NCBI GenBank assembly: GCA_023412715.1
Contig: JAEZCC010000010.1
Span: forward strand, 55,437 to 119,436
Direction: 5' to 3'
Source of the DNA: Bacillota bacterium
Lineage (GTDB): Bacteria; Bacillota; Clostridia; Oscillospirales; Acutalibacteraceae
DNA: 64,000 nucleotides
Under the pieces are notes generated by a model. The model worked only from the letters and a program-made list of their open reading frames with translations. It was not told the origin of the DNA and did not search any database. Shown in pieces: positions 50,571 through 58,711 of the stretch. Position numbers and translations under genes: made by a program. Every line of letters begins with the position of its first letter. Position 1 is the first letter of the stretch.

Positions 50571-51701
50571 ATGTATCGTTTAATCAAGACGAACGGGAAC
50601 GCGCGCCGCGGCGAGCTGGTCACGCCTCATGGGACCGTGCAGACGCCGGCCTTTATGAACGTGGCGACCTGCGGGGCCATCAAAGGGGCCGTTTCGGCGC
50701 TCGATCTCAAAAACCTGAAATGCCAGGTCCAGCTTTGCAATACCTATCACCTTCACCTTCGCCCGGGGGACGAAACCGTCCGCTCCCTTGGCGGCCTGCA
50801 CCGTTTTACCCGGTGGGACGGCCCCATCCTGACCGACAGCGGCGGGTTCCAGGTCTTTTCGCTTGCAAAGCTTCGCAATATCACCGAAGAGGGCGTCACA
50901 TTTTCTTCCCACATCGACGGGCACAGGATTTTCATGGGCCCGGAAGAAAGTATGCGCATCCAGTCCAATCTTGCCTCGACCATCGCGATGGCGTTTGACG
51001 AATGCGTCCAGAATCCGGCGGAATACGACTACGCGAAGGCATCGTGCGAAAGGACGGTCCGGTGGCTTTACCGTTCCAAACAGGAGATGGACCGGCTGAA
51101 CGCTCTGCCGGAGACGCTGAACCGAAGGCAGATGCTGTTCGGCATCAACCAGGGCAGCACCTACGAAGACCTGCGCGTCCGCTGCATGCGTGAAATCCGT
51201 ACGCTGGACCTCGACGGATACGCCATCGGCGGGCTTGCCGTGGGCGAAAAGGCCGACGAGATGTACCGCATCATAGAGGCCGTGGAACCCGAGATGCCGG
51301 CGGACAAGCCTAGATATCTGATGGGGGTCGGGACCCCCGCCAATATTCTGGAATCGGTTCGCCGCGGCGTGGACCTGTTCGACTGCGTCATGCCGACAAG
51401 AAACGCCCGCCACGGCCACGCATTCACCTGGGCAGGGTGCCGGAACCTGTTCAACGCGAAATATGTGCTTGACGAACAGCCGCTTGACGAGTCCTGCGAC
51501 TGCCCTGTCTGCCGCAATTTCAGCCGCGCGTATGTGCACCACCTTTTCAAGAGCGGGGAAATGCTGGCCATGCGCCTTTGCGTCATGCACAACATTTATT
51601 TTTTCAATTCTTTGCTGGAGCGGATACGGCTTTCGATTGAAACGGACACTTTCCCCGAGTTTTTTGAACAAAATGTCGGGCGGCTGGGGCAAAGAATTTA
51701 A
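50571..51701 (+). CDS. tgt: Queuine/preQ1 tRNA-guanine transglycosylase
   Basis: 376 residues. Catalytic 'ILTDSGGFQVFSL', 'GPEESMRIQ', 'AIGGLAVGE', 'YLMGVGTP' and 'GVDLFDCVMPTRNARHG' (nucleophile Asp) are intact. The zinc site is 'CDCPVCRNFSRAYVHHLF' with a later Cys/His near 'MRLCVMHN'. It swaps guanine-34 for preQ1 in GUN-decoding tRNAs. Order queA-tgt-yajC is common in bacteria. Confidence 0.98.
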   Translation: MYRLIKTNGNARRGELVTPHGTVQTPAFMNVATCGAIKGAVSALDLKNLKCQVQLCNTYHLHLRPGDETVRSLGGLHRFTRWDGPILTDSGGFQVFSLAKLRNITEEGVTFSSHIDGHRIFMGPEESMRIQSNLASTIAMAFDECVQNPAEYDYAKASCERTVRWLYRSKQEMDRLNALPETLNRRQMLFGINQGSTYEDLRVRCMREIRTLDLDGYAIGGLAVGEKADEMYRIIEAVEPEMPADKPRYLMGVGTPANILESVRRGVDLFDCVMPTRNARHGHAFTWAGCRNLFNAKYVLDEQPLDESCDCPVCRNFSRAYVHHLFKSGEMLAMRLCVMHNIYFFNSLLERIRLSIETDTFPEFFEQNVGRLGQRI

Positions 51702-51708
51702 TAAAACC

Positions 51709-51737
51709 TTGCACGGATGAAAAAATCTTGATATAAT
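51709..51737 (+). promoter_or_regulatory. Sigma-A-type promoter of yajC
   Basis: TTGCAC (51709-51714), a 17-base spacer and TATAAT (51732-51737), 28 bases before the ATG at 51766. Confidence 0.72.
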
Positions 51738-51765
51738 CATACCATTAACGGAGGTGCAGAACTGA

Positions 51766-52098
51766 ATGAATCTTTTTTTAGCGACTGATACGTCTTCTGC
51801 GTTGGGTTCTTCCACAAGCATGTGGTGGACAATCATCTATATGGTCCTTATTGTCGGCGTGTTTTATCTTCTTTTGATCCGCCCGCAGCAGAAAAAGAAG
51901 AAACAGGAAGAAAAGATGCGCAGCAACGTCCAGATCGGCGACGAGATCGTCACCATCGGCGGCATTGTGGGCCGGGTCGTCGGAATCAAGGAAGACACGG
52001 ATATGCTGGTCATTGAAACGGGCGCGGACCGCGCGAAAATCAAAATCAAAAAATGGGCTGTCGGCAGCGTCACAACGGTGCACGACAGCGCGGAATAG
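51766..52098 (+). CDS. yajC: Preprotein translocase subunit YajC
   Basis: 110 residues. A short Ser/Thr-rich N-terminus and one membrane helix (about 21-42, 'IIYMVLIVGVFYLLLIRPQQ') are followed by a basic 'KKKKQEEKM' stretch and the conserved 'VQIGDEIVTIGGIVGRVVGI' domain. YajC associates with SecDF at the translocon. It lies after tgt, with its own promoter. Confidence 0.96.
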   Translation: MNLFLATDTSSALGSSTSMWWTIIYMVLIVGVFYLLLIRPQQKKKKQEEKMRSNVQIGDEIVTIGGIVGRVVGIKEDTDMLVIETGADRAKIKIKKWAVGSVTTVHDSAE

Positions 52099-52169
52099 TT
52101 CATTTTTTATGAATATACGTCCCTTTCTTTGAATATGATTTGGCAGGGATAAGAAGGGGGCGTTTTCCT

Positions 52170-52589
52170 GTGAAAGGTGTCAATGTCAATTCGGTCGGTC
52201 AGCGGCCGATCCTTGCAGCCGTGCGCGCCGTTGTGGTCGGAGCCCTTTCGGGCGCGGTTCTGTGCGCGGTGCTGCTTGCTTTGTGTACGCTGGCGTTTGT
52301 TTCATCTGAAAATGTCCCTCACGGCTTTTTGCAGCCGTTTGTAATCTGCATTTCCGTATTCAGCTCTTTTTTTGCCGGATATGTTACAGCCAGGCTTTTA
52401 AAGCAGAGGGGCCTGATCTTTGGGATGGTTTCAGGTCTTCTGCTTTTCCTTCTTTTTTTCCTCTCGGGACTTGTCCTTTCCCAGAACGCCTGCGTTGCAT
52501 CGGAAGTCACCGTCAGGCTGCTGACCATGGTCATTTCCGGCGGGCTTGGCGGTCTGCTTGCCGTCAGCAGAAAATCGAGACGCAAATAA
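52170..52589 (+). CDS. TIGR04086 family membrane protein
   Basis: About 139 residues from a GTG at 52170 (MKGVNVNSVGQRPILAA) with AAGGGGG upstream. Four hydrophobic segments cover most of the chain (about 15-43, 50-68, 76-97 and 105-130), with 'FSSFFAGYVTARLLKQRGLIFG' spanning about 63-84 and the basic end 'SRKSRRK'. This family is characteristically encoded just upstream of the SCIFF peptide in Clostridia. Its role is unknown, though that conserved neighbourhood makes an accessory or export role conceivable. Confidence 0.82.
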   Translation: MKGVNVNSVGQRPILAAVRAVVVGALSGAVLCAVLLALCTLAFVSSENVPHGFLQPFVICISVFSSFFAGYVTARLLKQRGLIFGMVSGLLLFLLFFLSGLVLSQNACVASEVTVRLLTMVISGGLGGLLAVSRKSRRK

Positions 52590-52593
52590 GCCT

Positions 52594-52621
52594 TTGACTC
52601 TCAAAAGAATTGTGATATAAT
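52594..52621 (+). promoter_or_regulatory. Sigma-A-type promoter of the SCIFF gene
   Basis: TTGACT (52594-52599), a 16-base spacer and TATAAT (52616-52621), about 49 bases before the TTG start of the peptide. Confidence 0.65.
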
Positions 52622-52669
52622 AAAGTTTGCATCATGAAGCATAAATTGTCGGGAAACGGAGGTTCGAAA

Positions 52670-52816
52670 TTGAAACAGATCAAAACGCTGAATCAAGCGA
52701 ATTTAAAAGAAAGCGCTGCAAAAGGCGGCTGTGGGGAATGCCAGGCTTCCTGCCAATCGGCCTGCAAGACTTCCTGCACGGTTTCCAACCAGAAATGTGA
52801 AAATAAAAACCGGTAA
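52670..52816 (+). CDS. scfA: SCIFF precursor peptide (six-cysteine ranthipeptide)
   Basis: 48 residues from a TTG at 52670, with GGAGG seven bases upstream; an in-frame ATG at 52634 would add 12 residues not seen in the family. The core GGCGECQASCQSACKTSC plus one later Cys gives the six cysteines (21, 24, 28, 32, 36, 43). With this start, Cys32 and Thr37 fall where the characterised SCIFF thioether forms in CteA, supporting it. The leader 'IKTLNQANLKESA' binds the maturase. The biological role of SCIFF peptides is unresolved; a signalling or housekeeping function is suggested by their near-universal presence in Clostridia. Confidence 0.93.
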   Translation: MKQIKTLNQANLKESAAKGGCGECQASCQSACKTSCTVSNQKCENKNR

Positions 52817-52850
52817 GGGAATTCCGGCAGCAGCGTCAATCTGATGCGTA

Positions 52851-52872
52851 AAGGGACAGGGAGCTGTCCCTT
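52851..52872 (+). terminator. Hairpin between SCIFF and its maturase
   Basis: AAGGGACAG (52851-52859), loop GGAG, CTGTCCCTT (52864-52872), then AAATTTTG. It may be a weak or partial terminator that keeps the peptide message more abundant than the enzyme message. Confidence 0.5.
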
Positions 52873-52899
52873 AAATTTTGTTATTCGGAGAAAAATCAT

Positions 52900-54258
52900 A
52901 TGATACATAAGTATACCCTCAACGGCTACCATCTTGTTCTGGACACGAACAGCGGCGCGGTCCACGTCTTCGACGACGCACCTTTTGAAATGCTGGATTA
53001 CCTGACCGCCGGAGTGCCGGAAGAGCCTTCCCGCAATATGCTTGAGACTTTGGAAAAACGCTACAGCGAGCCGGTGCTGCTCGAAGCGTACCATGAGATA
53101 CGCGAGCTTTATGAAAAAGGGCAGCTCTTTTCTTCCGATGAATACGAAAAGTTTGCCGCCATGCTGAAAAATGCCCCGATTAAGTCCATGTGTCTCAACG
53201 TTGCGCACGACTGCAATCTTCGCTGCCGGTACTGCTTTGCCGCGCAGGGCGATTTCGGCGGGCAGCGCATGCTGATGCCGCTGTCCGTCGCCAAGAGCGC
53301 GATTGATTTTCTAATTAAGCATTCCGCGGGCCGCCGCAACCTTGAAGTGGACTTTTTCGGCGGAGAACCGCTGATGAATTTCGACGTTGTCAAACAGACG
53401 GTTGCCTACGCCAGGAGCCTGGAAAAACAGTTTAACAAAAACTTTCGTTTTACCATCACCACGAACGGGCTGCTGCTCAACCGAGACAATATCGATTTTA
53501 TCAACCGCGAGATGTCGAACTGCATTCTTTCCCTCGACGGCAGGAAGACGGTCAACGACCGCCTGCGCGTCCGTGTGAACGGCAGCGGCAGCTATGATGC
53601 CATCGTCCCCAAATTTCAGGAGCTGGTCAAGCGCCGTCCGCCCGAACTGGATTATTATGTGCGCGGTACCTATTCAAAATATAATCTGGATTTCTGCGAG
53701 GATATCCGCCACCTTCTCGACCTTGGCTTCGACAGAATCTCGGTCGAACCGGTCGTTTCCGACAAAAAGCTCGACTATTCCATTCAGAAGGAGGATCTGC
53801 CGAGGGTATTCGAGGAATACGACCGCTTGGCCGAAATGGTCATTGAGCGGGAAAAAGGGGGCAGGGGGTTCCGCTTCTTCCATTTTATGGTCGACCTCGA
53901 TCAGGGCCCGTGCGCAATCAAGAGGCTGCGCGGCTGCAGCTGCGGCAACGAGTATGTCGCGGTAACGCCGGAGGGGGACCTTTATCCGTGCCATCAGTTT
54001 GTCGGGAACAGCGAATGGAAAATGGGCAGCGTCATCGCGGACACGCTCGACGAAACCATGAAGGAGCGTTTCGCCCTCACCAACGTTTATTCGAAGCCGG
54101 AGTGTAAGAATTGCTGGGCGAAATTTTACTGCAGCGGCGGCTGCAATGCAAACAACTGGCAGTACGAGGGCGATATGCGGAAGCCGCACGCAATTTCCTG
54201 CGAGCTTGAGAAAAAGCGCCTGGAATGCGCCGTCATGATTCAGGCGGCTTTGGCCTGA
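52900..54258 (+). CDS. scfB: Radical SAM SCIFF peptide maturase
   Basis: 452 residues. An N-terminal RiPP-recognition-like domain (about 1-90) is followed by the radical SAM core with the cluster motif CNLRCRYC (Cys 105, 109, 112), 'FFGGEPLMNFDVV' and 'ITTNGLLLNRDN'. The C-terminal SPASM domain has cysteines in 'RGCSCGNEYVAVTPEGDLYPC' (about 342-362) and 'CKNCWAKFYCSGGCNANN'. It installs a Cys-to-Thr alpha-carbon/thioether type link in the SCIFF peptide. Its gene directly follows the precursor. Confidence 0.95.
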   Translation: MIHKYTLNGYHLVLDTNSGAVHVFDDAPFEMLDYLTAGVPEEPSRNMLETLEKRYSEPVLLEAYHEIRELYEKGQLFSSDEYEKFAAMLKNAPIKSMCLNVAHDCNLRCRYCFAAQGDFGGQRMLMPLSVAKSAIDFLIKHSAGRRNLEVDFFGGEPLMNFDVVKQTVAYARSLEKQFNKNFRFTITTNGLLLNRDNIDFINREMSNCILSLDGRKTVNDRLRVRVNGSGSYDAIVPKFQELVKRRPPELDYYVRGTYSKYNLDFCEDIRHLLDLGFDRISVEPVVSDKKLDYSIQKEDLPRVFEEYDRLAEMVIEREKGGRGFRFFHFMVDLDQGPCAIKRLRGCSCGNEYVAVTPEGDLYPCHQFVGNSEWKMGSVIADTLDETMKERFALTNVYSKPECKNCWAKFYCSGGCNANNWQYEGDMRKPHAISCELEKKRLECAVMIQAALA

Positions 54259-54349
54259 TGGTTTCCGTTTTCTTCCGTCCCTGTTTTTCTGCCGATCGAT
54301 ATTGATACCGTCTGAAAAAAGTATTAGTATAGATATAAATTCGTTCCGT

Positions 54350-54376
54350 GCCGCCGCATGGCGCGGCTTGGCTTTT
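54350..54376 (+). terminator. Possible terminator after the SCIFF maturase
   Basis: GCCGC (54350-54354) and GCGGC (54363-54367) can pair, followed by TTGGCTTTTTG. Upstream, TTGATA (54302-54307) and TAGTAT (54325-54330) with a 17-base spacer could be a promoter. That would give a very short RNA or be an unused site. Confidence 0.35.
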
Positions 54377-54409
54377 TGCCTCCCGCCCCATGCTTTCCGC
54401 GCAGGGGAC

Positions 54410-54438
54410 ACATAGATTGCCTTTGTCCATCATACATT
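54410..54438 (+). promoter_or_regulatory. Candidate SigE promoter of spoIIM
   Basis: CATACATT (54431-54438) is an exact SigE -10 element. ACATAGA (54410-54416), 14 bases upstream, has the central CATA of the -35. The gene downstream is spoIIM, which is SigE-dependent in Bacillus. Confidence 0.6.
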
Positions 54439-54472
54439 TGGTTAGACGTCCCCGTTAGGAGGAATCGGATGT

Positions 54473-55123
54473 ATGAATGTGGTGCTTTTGAGGCATAGAC
54501 GAAGGAGACATGTGTTGACGGCGCCGAACGGCGGCAGGGAGCTTCTGAAAGCGGTCAGGGAAAACTGGGAGATGGTCCTGCTGGCGCTGATTCTGCTGGC
54601 CGGCGTGGTTTTGGGAGCGATTTATGCGCGCGCCGCAGGGTTTCAGGCGCTGGACCGGCTCGACTTTATTTTTGCCGGCAACTTCAAGGCCAGGAGGACG
54701 GAACCCTATCTTTCGATTTTCACCGCTTCGTTTGCGTCGTCTTTTATTTTTATACTCACCTGTTTTTTGTGCGGCCTCTCTATGTGGGGGATTATTTTTG
54801 TCCCGGCGGTTATCCTGTTTCGTGGATTTGGCATGGGGCTGACATCCGGTTATTTATATGCGGCGTATGGATGGAAAGGAATTTTATATAATTTTTCCGT
54901 GATTCTTCCCGGGGCGTTTTTCTGCTGCCTCGCCATTCTGATGGCTTCTTTGGAGGCCATGCGCTTTTCCAGGCTGCTCGCTTCCGGCTGCAGGGACATT
55001 TCGGTCCGGAACAGCTTTAGGGACTATGCGGGCAGATTCGGCGCCATCCTTTTGGTGGCCTGCCTGGCCGCCGGGGTTGATCTTCTGCTTTCCATCTGCT
55101 TCGGCTGGATGTTTTCTTTTTAA
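54473..55123 (+). CDS. spoIIM: Stage II sporulation protein M
   Basis: 216 residues behind TTAGGAGG. Five membrane segments are visible (about 33-52, 78-98, 103-120, 130-155 and 185-212). The DUF95/SpoIIM marks are 'FILTCFLCGLSMWGIIFVPAVILFRGFGMGLTSGYL' (spanning about 92-127) and 'LPGAFFCCLAILMASLEAM'. SpoIIM is part of the mother-cell DMP complex that remodels septal peptidoglycan during engulfment. The next gene is xerD-like, an order also seen in Bacillus relatives. Confidence 0.9.
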   Translation: MNVVLLRHRRRRHVLTAPNGGRELLKAVRENWEMVLLALILLAGVVLGAIYARAAGFQALDRLDFIFAGNFKARRTEPYLSIFTASFASSFIFILTCFLCGLSMWGIIFVPAVILFRGFGMGLTSGYLYAAYGWKGILYNFSVILPGAFFCCLAILMASLEAMRFSRLLASGCRDISVRNSFRDYAGRFGAILLVACLAAGVDLLLSICFGWMFSF

Positions 55124-55147
55124 CAATGCGGGGAAGGGGAACCTGAA

Positions 55148-56041
55148 ATGAAAGATTATTGCGCGGATTTTAAAAATTATCTGCGCATTAGAAAGTCGGT
55201 TTCTGACAGCACCCTGGATTCTTATCTGCGCGACGTGGAACGGTTTATGCTGTTCGCAGACGCGAAAGGAAAGACGGACCCCGCCCGGATATCCGCAGAG
55301 TTTATCTCTTCCTATACCGCCGCCATGAAAGCGGCGAAAAAATCAAACGCGACCATCGCGAGGAACATCGCATCCATCCGGTGCTTTTATTGTTATTTGA
55401 TTTTTTCCGGACAGGCCGTCTCAAATCCGGCCAAGTCCGTCACACTTGAAAAACAGGTCAAAAAGCTTCCGCAGATTCTCAGCGGCCGGGAAATCGAACT
55501 GCTTCTGTCGCAGCCGAATATCGGGGATGCCAAGGGCTGCCGGGACAAGGCCATGCTGGAGCTGCTGTATGCGACGGGCATCCGCGTGTCCGAACTGGTC
55601 GATCTGGATTTGGACGATCTCGATGTCCATGCGGGCACGCTGTTCTGCAGAAACGGGAAGACGGACCGCATCATCCCGGTGTACCCGTCGGCCGTTGCGG
55701 CTGTTGCGGACTATATGTCCCGCGTCCGTGCCAAGCTGGTTTCGCAGGAAAGCGGACAGGCCCTGTTTACAAACCTCAGCGGCAGCCGCCTGACCCGGCA
55801 GGGCTTTTGGAAAATCGTCAAAATCTATGCGAAGAAAGCCGGCATCGTCAAAGAAATCACACCGCATACGCTTCGGCATTCTTTTGCGCTGCATCTGCTT
55901 GAAAACGGAGCGGATCTGAAAGATATTCAGATCATGCTTGGGCATGCCGATATTTCTTCCACCCAGATTTACGTTCAGCTTTTGAACGATCATTTCAAAG
56001 AAGTCTACAACCAATGCCACCCGCGCGCAAAATCGAGTTAG
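55148..56041 (+). CDS. xerD: Tyrosine recombinase, XerD-like
   Basis: 297 residues, the normal Xer length, with no extra domain. The core-binding SAM-like N-terminus (1-100) is followed by the catalytic domain with Arg in 'LLYATGIRVSELVDLDL', Lys in 'RNGKTDRIIPV', 'HTLRHSFALHLL' and 'MLGHADISSTQIYVQL', where the Tyr attacks DNA. It resolves chromosome dimers at dif together with FtsK, which is also in this window. It starts 24 bases after spoIIM. Confidence 0.85.
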   Translation: MKDYCADFKNYLRIRKSVSDSTLDSYLRDVERFMLFADAKGKTDPARISAEFISSYTAAMKAAKKSNATIARNIASIRCFYCYLIFSGQAVSNPAKSVTLEKQVKKLPQILSGREIELLLSQPNIGDAKGCRDKAMLELLYATGIRVSELVDLDLDDLDVHAGTLFCRNGKTDRIIPVYPSAVAAVADYMSRVRAKLVSQESGQALFTNLSGSRLTRQGFWKIVKIYAKKAGIVKEITPHTLRHSFALHLLENGADLKDIQIMLGHADISSTQIYVQLLNDHFKEVYNQCHPRAKSS

Positions 56042-56050
56042 GAGTGATAA

Positions 56051-56830
56051 GTGTTGGGCCTTTTCAGAAGCAATTATGACAAACCGGGGCCCGGAGTCCG
56101 AAAGGACGCGCCGCCGCAGAAAGCCGTCCCGCGTTTCTTTTCCATCCTGGGCCGAAAATTTTTTGATTTAATCAAGCTGAATCTTCTGTTTTGCATTCCG
56201 GCGGCGGTCGTATTCCTTCTCACGCTGCTGGTTGCCAGAATCACGCCTTACACGTACCTCGTTTTGCTGCCGGTGGTCTTTCTTTTTCCCTTTCTGGCAG
56301 GGCTGACGTTTGTCACGAGAAATTACGCCAGGGAAGAGCACGCTTTTATTTTTTCAGATTTTGTCGACGCCGTAAAAGAAAACTGGAAAAAGTTTTTGGC
56401 CGACGGCGTCATCTGCTATTTCCTTTTCATCCTGTTCAGCGTTTCGATTCCGTACTATGTTTCCATGAGCGCCAACAATGTTGCCTATTTCATTGCCGCG
56501 GCCCTTTGCAGCGGCTTTGCGCTGATCTTTCTTTTCAGCCAATACTATGCCCCAGTTCTGATTGTAACTTTCGATCTCAGCATGAAACAGATTCTGAAAA
56601 ATTCGCTGATTTTCTCCATCCTGGGCATCTGGAGAAATCTGCTGGTAACGGTCCTTATAGCGGCCTTCGCGCTGGCGCTGTACCTTTCTCAGGTCATGCC
56701 GCTGACTCTTACGCTGGCTGCTTTTTTTGTAATTTTCCTGCTGTTTGCGCTGATTTCATTCATTATCAGCTTTGCGGTTTATCCGCTGATTAAAAAGATG
56801 ATGATTGATCCCGGTTCAGCGAATCAATAA
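56051..56830 (+). CDS. YesL/DUF624-like membrane protein
   Basis: 259 residues from a GTG at 56051 with TTAGGAG upstream. It has six hydrophobic segments: a pair at about 43-65 and 70-88, then about 118-140, 145-170, 195-215 and 222-250. 'RKFFDLIKLNLLFCIPAA' and 'GLTFVTRNYAREEHAFIFSDF' resemble the DUF624 (YesL) family, often found with carbohydrate or sporulation genes. The function is unknown. It ends at a two-way terminator, convergent with the second recombinase. Confidence 0.7.
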   Translation: MLGLFRSNYDKPGPGVRKDAPPQKAVPRFFSILGRKFFDLIKLNLLFCIPAAVVFLLTLLVARITPYTYLVLLPVVFLFPFLAGLTFVTRNYAREEHAFIFSDFVDAVKENWKKFLADGVICYFLFILFSVSIPYYVSMSANNVAYFIAAALCSGFALIFLFSQYYAPVLIVTFDLSMKQILKNSLIFSILGIWRNLLVTVLIAAFALALYLSQVMPLTLTLAAFFVIFLLFALISFIISFAVYPLIKKMMIDPGSANQ

Positions 56831-56831
56831 A

Positions 56832-56863
56832 AGCAGGGAAGGCCGCATCGGCTTTTCCCTGCT
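56832..56863. terminator. Bidirectional terminator
   Basis: AGCAGGGAA plus GGCCG pairs with CGGC plus TTTTCCCTGCT around a CAT loop, between the converging YesL-like and recombinase genes. Confidence 0.7.
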
Positions 56864-56887
56864 CTGTAAAGAACTGCAATCTGCAAT

Positions 56888-57916
56888 TTATTTTGGGTTC
56901 CTGTCGTTGCCCGCCGGCGCCGGCTTGCCGCAGCTCATATCTTTCTGCGTGATTTTGGCCAGCGGATTGGCCTCCGCGGCATTTTCCATCTGCTCGCTGG
57001 AGACATGCGTATAGATTTCCGTCGTTCCCAGGTTCTCGTGCCCGAGGATATCCTTGAGGACGCGGATATCGACGTGCCCCTGCTGATACATCAGCGTGGC
57101 GGCCGTATGGCGCAGCTTATGAACCGAATATCCGCGCCCGCCGAGGTCGATCTGCGCAAGGTACTTCTTCACGATGTACTGCACTGTTTTAGGGCTGATC
57201 CGCTGCTTTCGGCTGCTTAAGAAAAGCGCCCGCCGGTCCGATACCCCGTCTTTCGGGCGAACGGCCAGGTAACGCTCTATCGCGTCCAGACAGGCCTCGT
57301 TCAGATACACGATGCGCTCTTTGTTGCCTTTTCCCGTGATTCTGACTGTTTTGGCGGTAGAGTGGATATCGTCGCAGTTTAAGCCCACAAGCTCCGAAAG
57401 ACGCATGCCGCAGTTTAAGAACAGGATAAAAATGCAGTAATCTCTTTCTCTGGTCGGGCCTTCTATTTTAGAGAGAAGCTCCAGGCATTGCTCAAGGGTC
57501 AGATATCTCGGCAGAGCTTTTTTCAGTTTTGGGGTTTCCAGCTGCTCCACCGGATTATGGTCCAGCTTTCCGGTTTTGTCCGTGAGGTATTTGAAAAAGC
57601 TCCGCAGGCTGGAAACCTTTCTGGAACGCGTTGACGCGCTGTTGTTCCGTTCCGCGCTGAGAAAGTTCATGTATTCAAAGATCTGGGTCAAATCGACCGT
57701 CTTGATGAATTCCAGCGTAATGTCGGAAATGGAGATGTCTTCAAATGCCGTACCGGCAGGAACCAGGCAGCGGCTTTGCTTCATGTAACGGAAAAAGGTC
57801 CTTAAATCCAGGTAATATTCCTCCACGGTTTTCGGGGACTTGCCTTTTATCGTCCCCAGATAGCCGAGAAATTCACGCAGGATAGAAGGAGCTTCATCCA
57901 GGTATTTTTTTTTCAT
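56888..57916 (-). CDS. xerC: Tyrosine recombinase, XerC-like
   Basis: 342 residues. Catalytic residues lie in 'LFLNCGMRLSELVGLNC' (Arg), 'ITGKGNKERIVYL' (Lys), 'HKLRHTAATLMYQQG' (His, Arg) and 'ILGHENLGTTEIYTHVS' (His, Tyr). A C-terminal tail of about 25 residues (KDMSCGKPAPAGNDRNPK) and a long N-terminal region make it larger than XerD. It is the second Xer-type enzyme within 2 kb, on the opposite strand. It may be the XerC partner of the 55148 gene or a separate integrase. Confidence 0.8.
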   Translation of the reverse strand: MKKKYLDEAPSILREFLGYLGTIKGKSPKTVEEYYLDLRTFFRYMKQSRCLVPAGTAFEDISISDITLEFIKTVDLTQIFEYMNFLSAERNNSASTRSRKVSSLRSFFKYLTDKTGKLDHNPVEQLETPKLKKALPRYLTLEQCLELLSKIEGPTRERDYCIFILFLNCGMRLSELVGLNCDDIHSTAKTVRITGKGNKERIVYLNEACLDAIERYLAVRPKDGVSDRRALFLSSRKQRISPKTVQYIVKKYLAQIDLGGRGYSVHKLRHTAATLMYQQGHVDIRVLKDILGHENLGTTEIYTHVSSEQMENAAEANPLAKITQKDMSCGKPAPAGNDRNPK

Positions 57917-57990
57917 GGCAATATCAGCTCTTTCAAAGGAAAATTCATCTTTACCAAGCAGAAACTTTGCGAAATGGGAAGGGAATGACT

Positions 57991-58473
57991 ATGAAACAGT
58001 TTCACATTCTCCAATTTTCGACCGACATTGGAACGGTGCAGATCACATGCACCGGGAAAGAGATTCTCTCTTTCTCACTGCTGGAATCAGCCGATACGTC
58101 CGCTCGGCATGACCGGACTGACGGCGGCTGCGAGCTATGCCGGATGGCCAAGAAACAGGTTCTGGAGTATCTGAACGGCCGGAGAAAGCAGTTCGATCTG
58201 CCGCTGTCGTTTTCCGGGAACGCCCTGCAGCTGTCCGTATGGAAGGCTCTTGCCGAAATTCCGTATGGCGAAACCGTGTCGTACAGCGAACTGGCGGATG
58301 CAGTCCATTGCCGCAGCATTCGGGCGGTCGGGACTGCGGTGGGACAAAATCCTTTGCCAATTATTATACCATGCCACAGGGTGATACGCAAAGATGGCTC
58401 CATTGGAAATTACAGTTTCGGCGGGCCGGAAATCAAACGGAAGCTTCTGACACTGGAAAGCTCCCATCAATGA
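57991..58473 (+). CDS. ogt: Methylated-DNA-protein-cysteine methyltransferase
   Basis: About 160 residues from the ATG at 57991 with GGGAAGGGA seven bases upstream; other ATGs at 57985 and 57967 fit poorly. The active site 'IIIPCHRVIRKDGSIGNYSFG' (about 128-148) and 'LQLSVWKALAEIPYGETVSYSELA' (spanning about 80-103) are intact. It repairs O6-methylguanine by suicidal alkyl transfer. It is divergent from the XerC-like gene. Confidence 0.95.
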   Translation: MKQFHILQFSTDIGTVQITCTGKEILSFSLLESADTSARHDRTDGGCELCRMAKKQVLEYLNGRRKQFDLPLSFSGNALQLSVWKALAEIPYGETVSYSELADAVHCRSIRAVGTAVGQNPLPIIIPCHRVIRKDGSIGNYSFGGPEIKRKLLTLESSHQ

Positions 58474-58552
58474 TATCGCGGGCATCTTCGGGAATGTTCG
58501 GCAGGCTCCTGTGCCGTTTTGGTGCAAGAGCCTTTTTCCCTCCCTCCTTAAT

Positions 58553-58578
58553 TATACAAAATATTCATTTTGTATAAT
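58553..58578. repeat. Perfect inverted repeat in the ogt / ABC permease gap
   Basis: TTATACAAAAT (58553-58563), ATTC, ATTTTGTATAA (58568-58578). The rest of the 238-base gap holds weaker stems (GCAGCA with TGCTGC; GCCTTG with CAAGGC near 58652-58675) and no recognisable gene. A T-rich right flank is absent, so it looks more like an operator than a terminator. Confidence 0.6.
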
Positions 58579-58711
58579 AATATGGAAAGGCCGCAGCAGT
58601 CGGATTCTATCTCCGAGGTGCTGCGCTTCGTGACTCTATAGCAGGAAAAAGCCTTGTGCCCCCCTTATGCAAGGCCGAACTTTCGCGTGATGCCAAGACG
58701 CTGAAACATGA

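Noticed and set aside
54302..54376. Possible tiny RNA gene (promoter-like boxes then a short hairpin)
   Set aside because: The promoter match is moderate and the predicted RNA would be only about 40 bases; kept only as a possible terminator.
58135..58527. 130-residue minus-strand frame over ogt, with an AAGGAGG-like stretch upstream
   Set aside because: It lies antisense to ogt and has no family features. The purine-rich stretch at 58535-58550 is well upstream and not positioned for this start.
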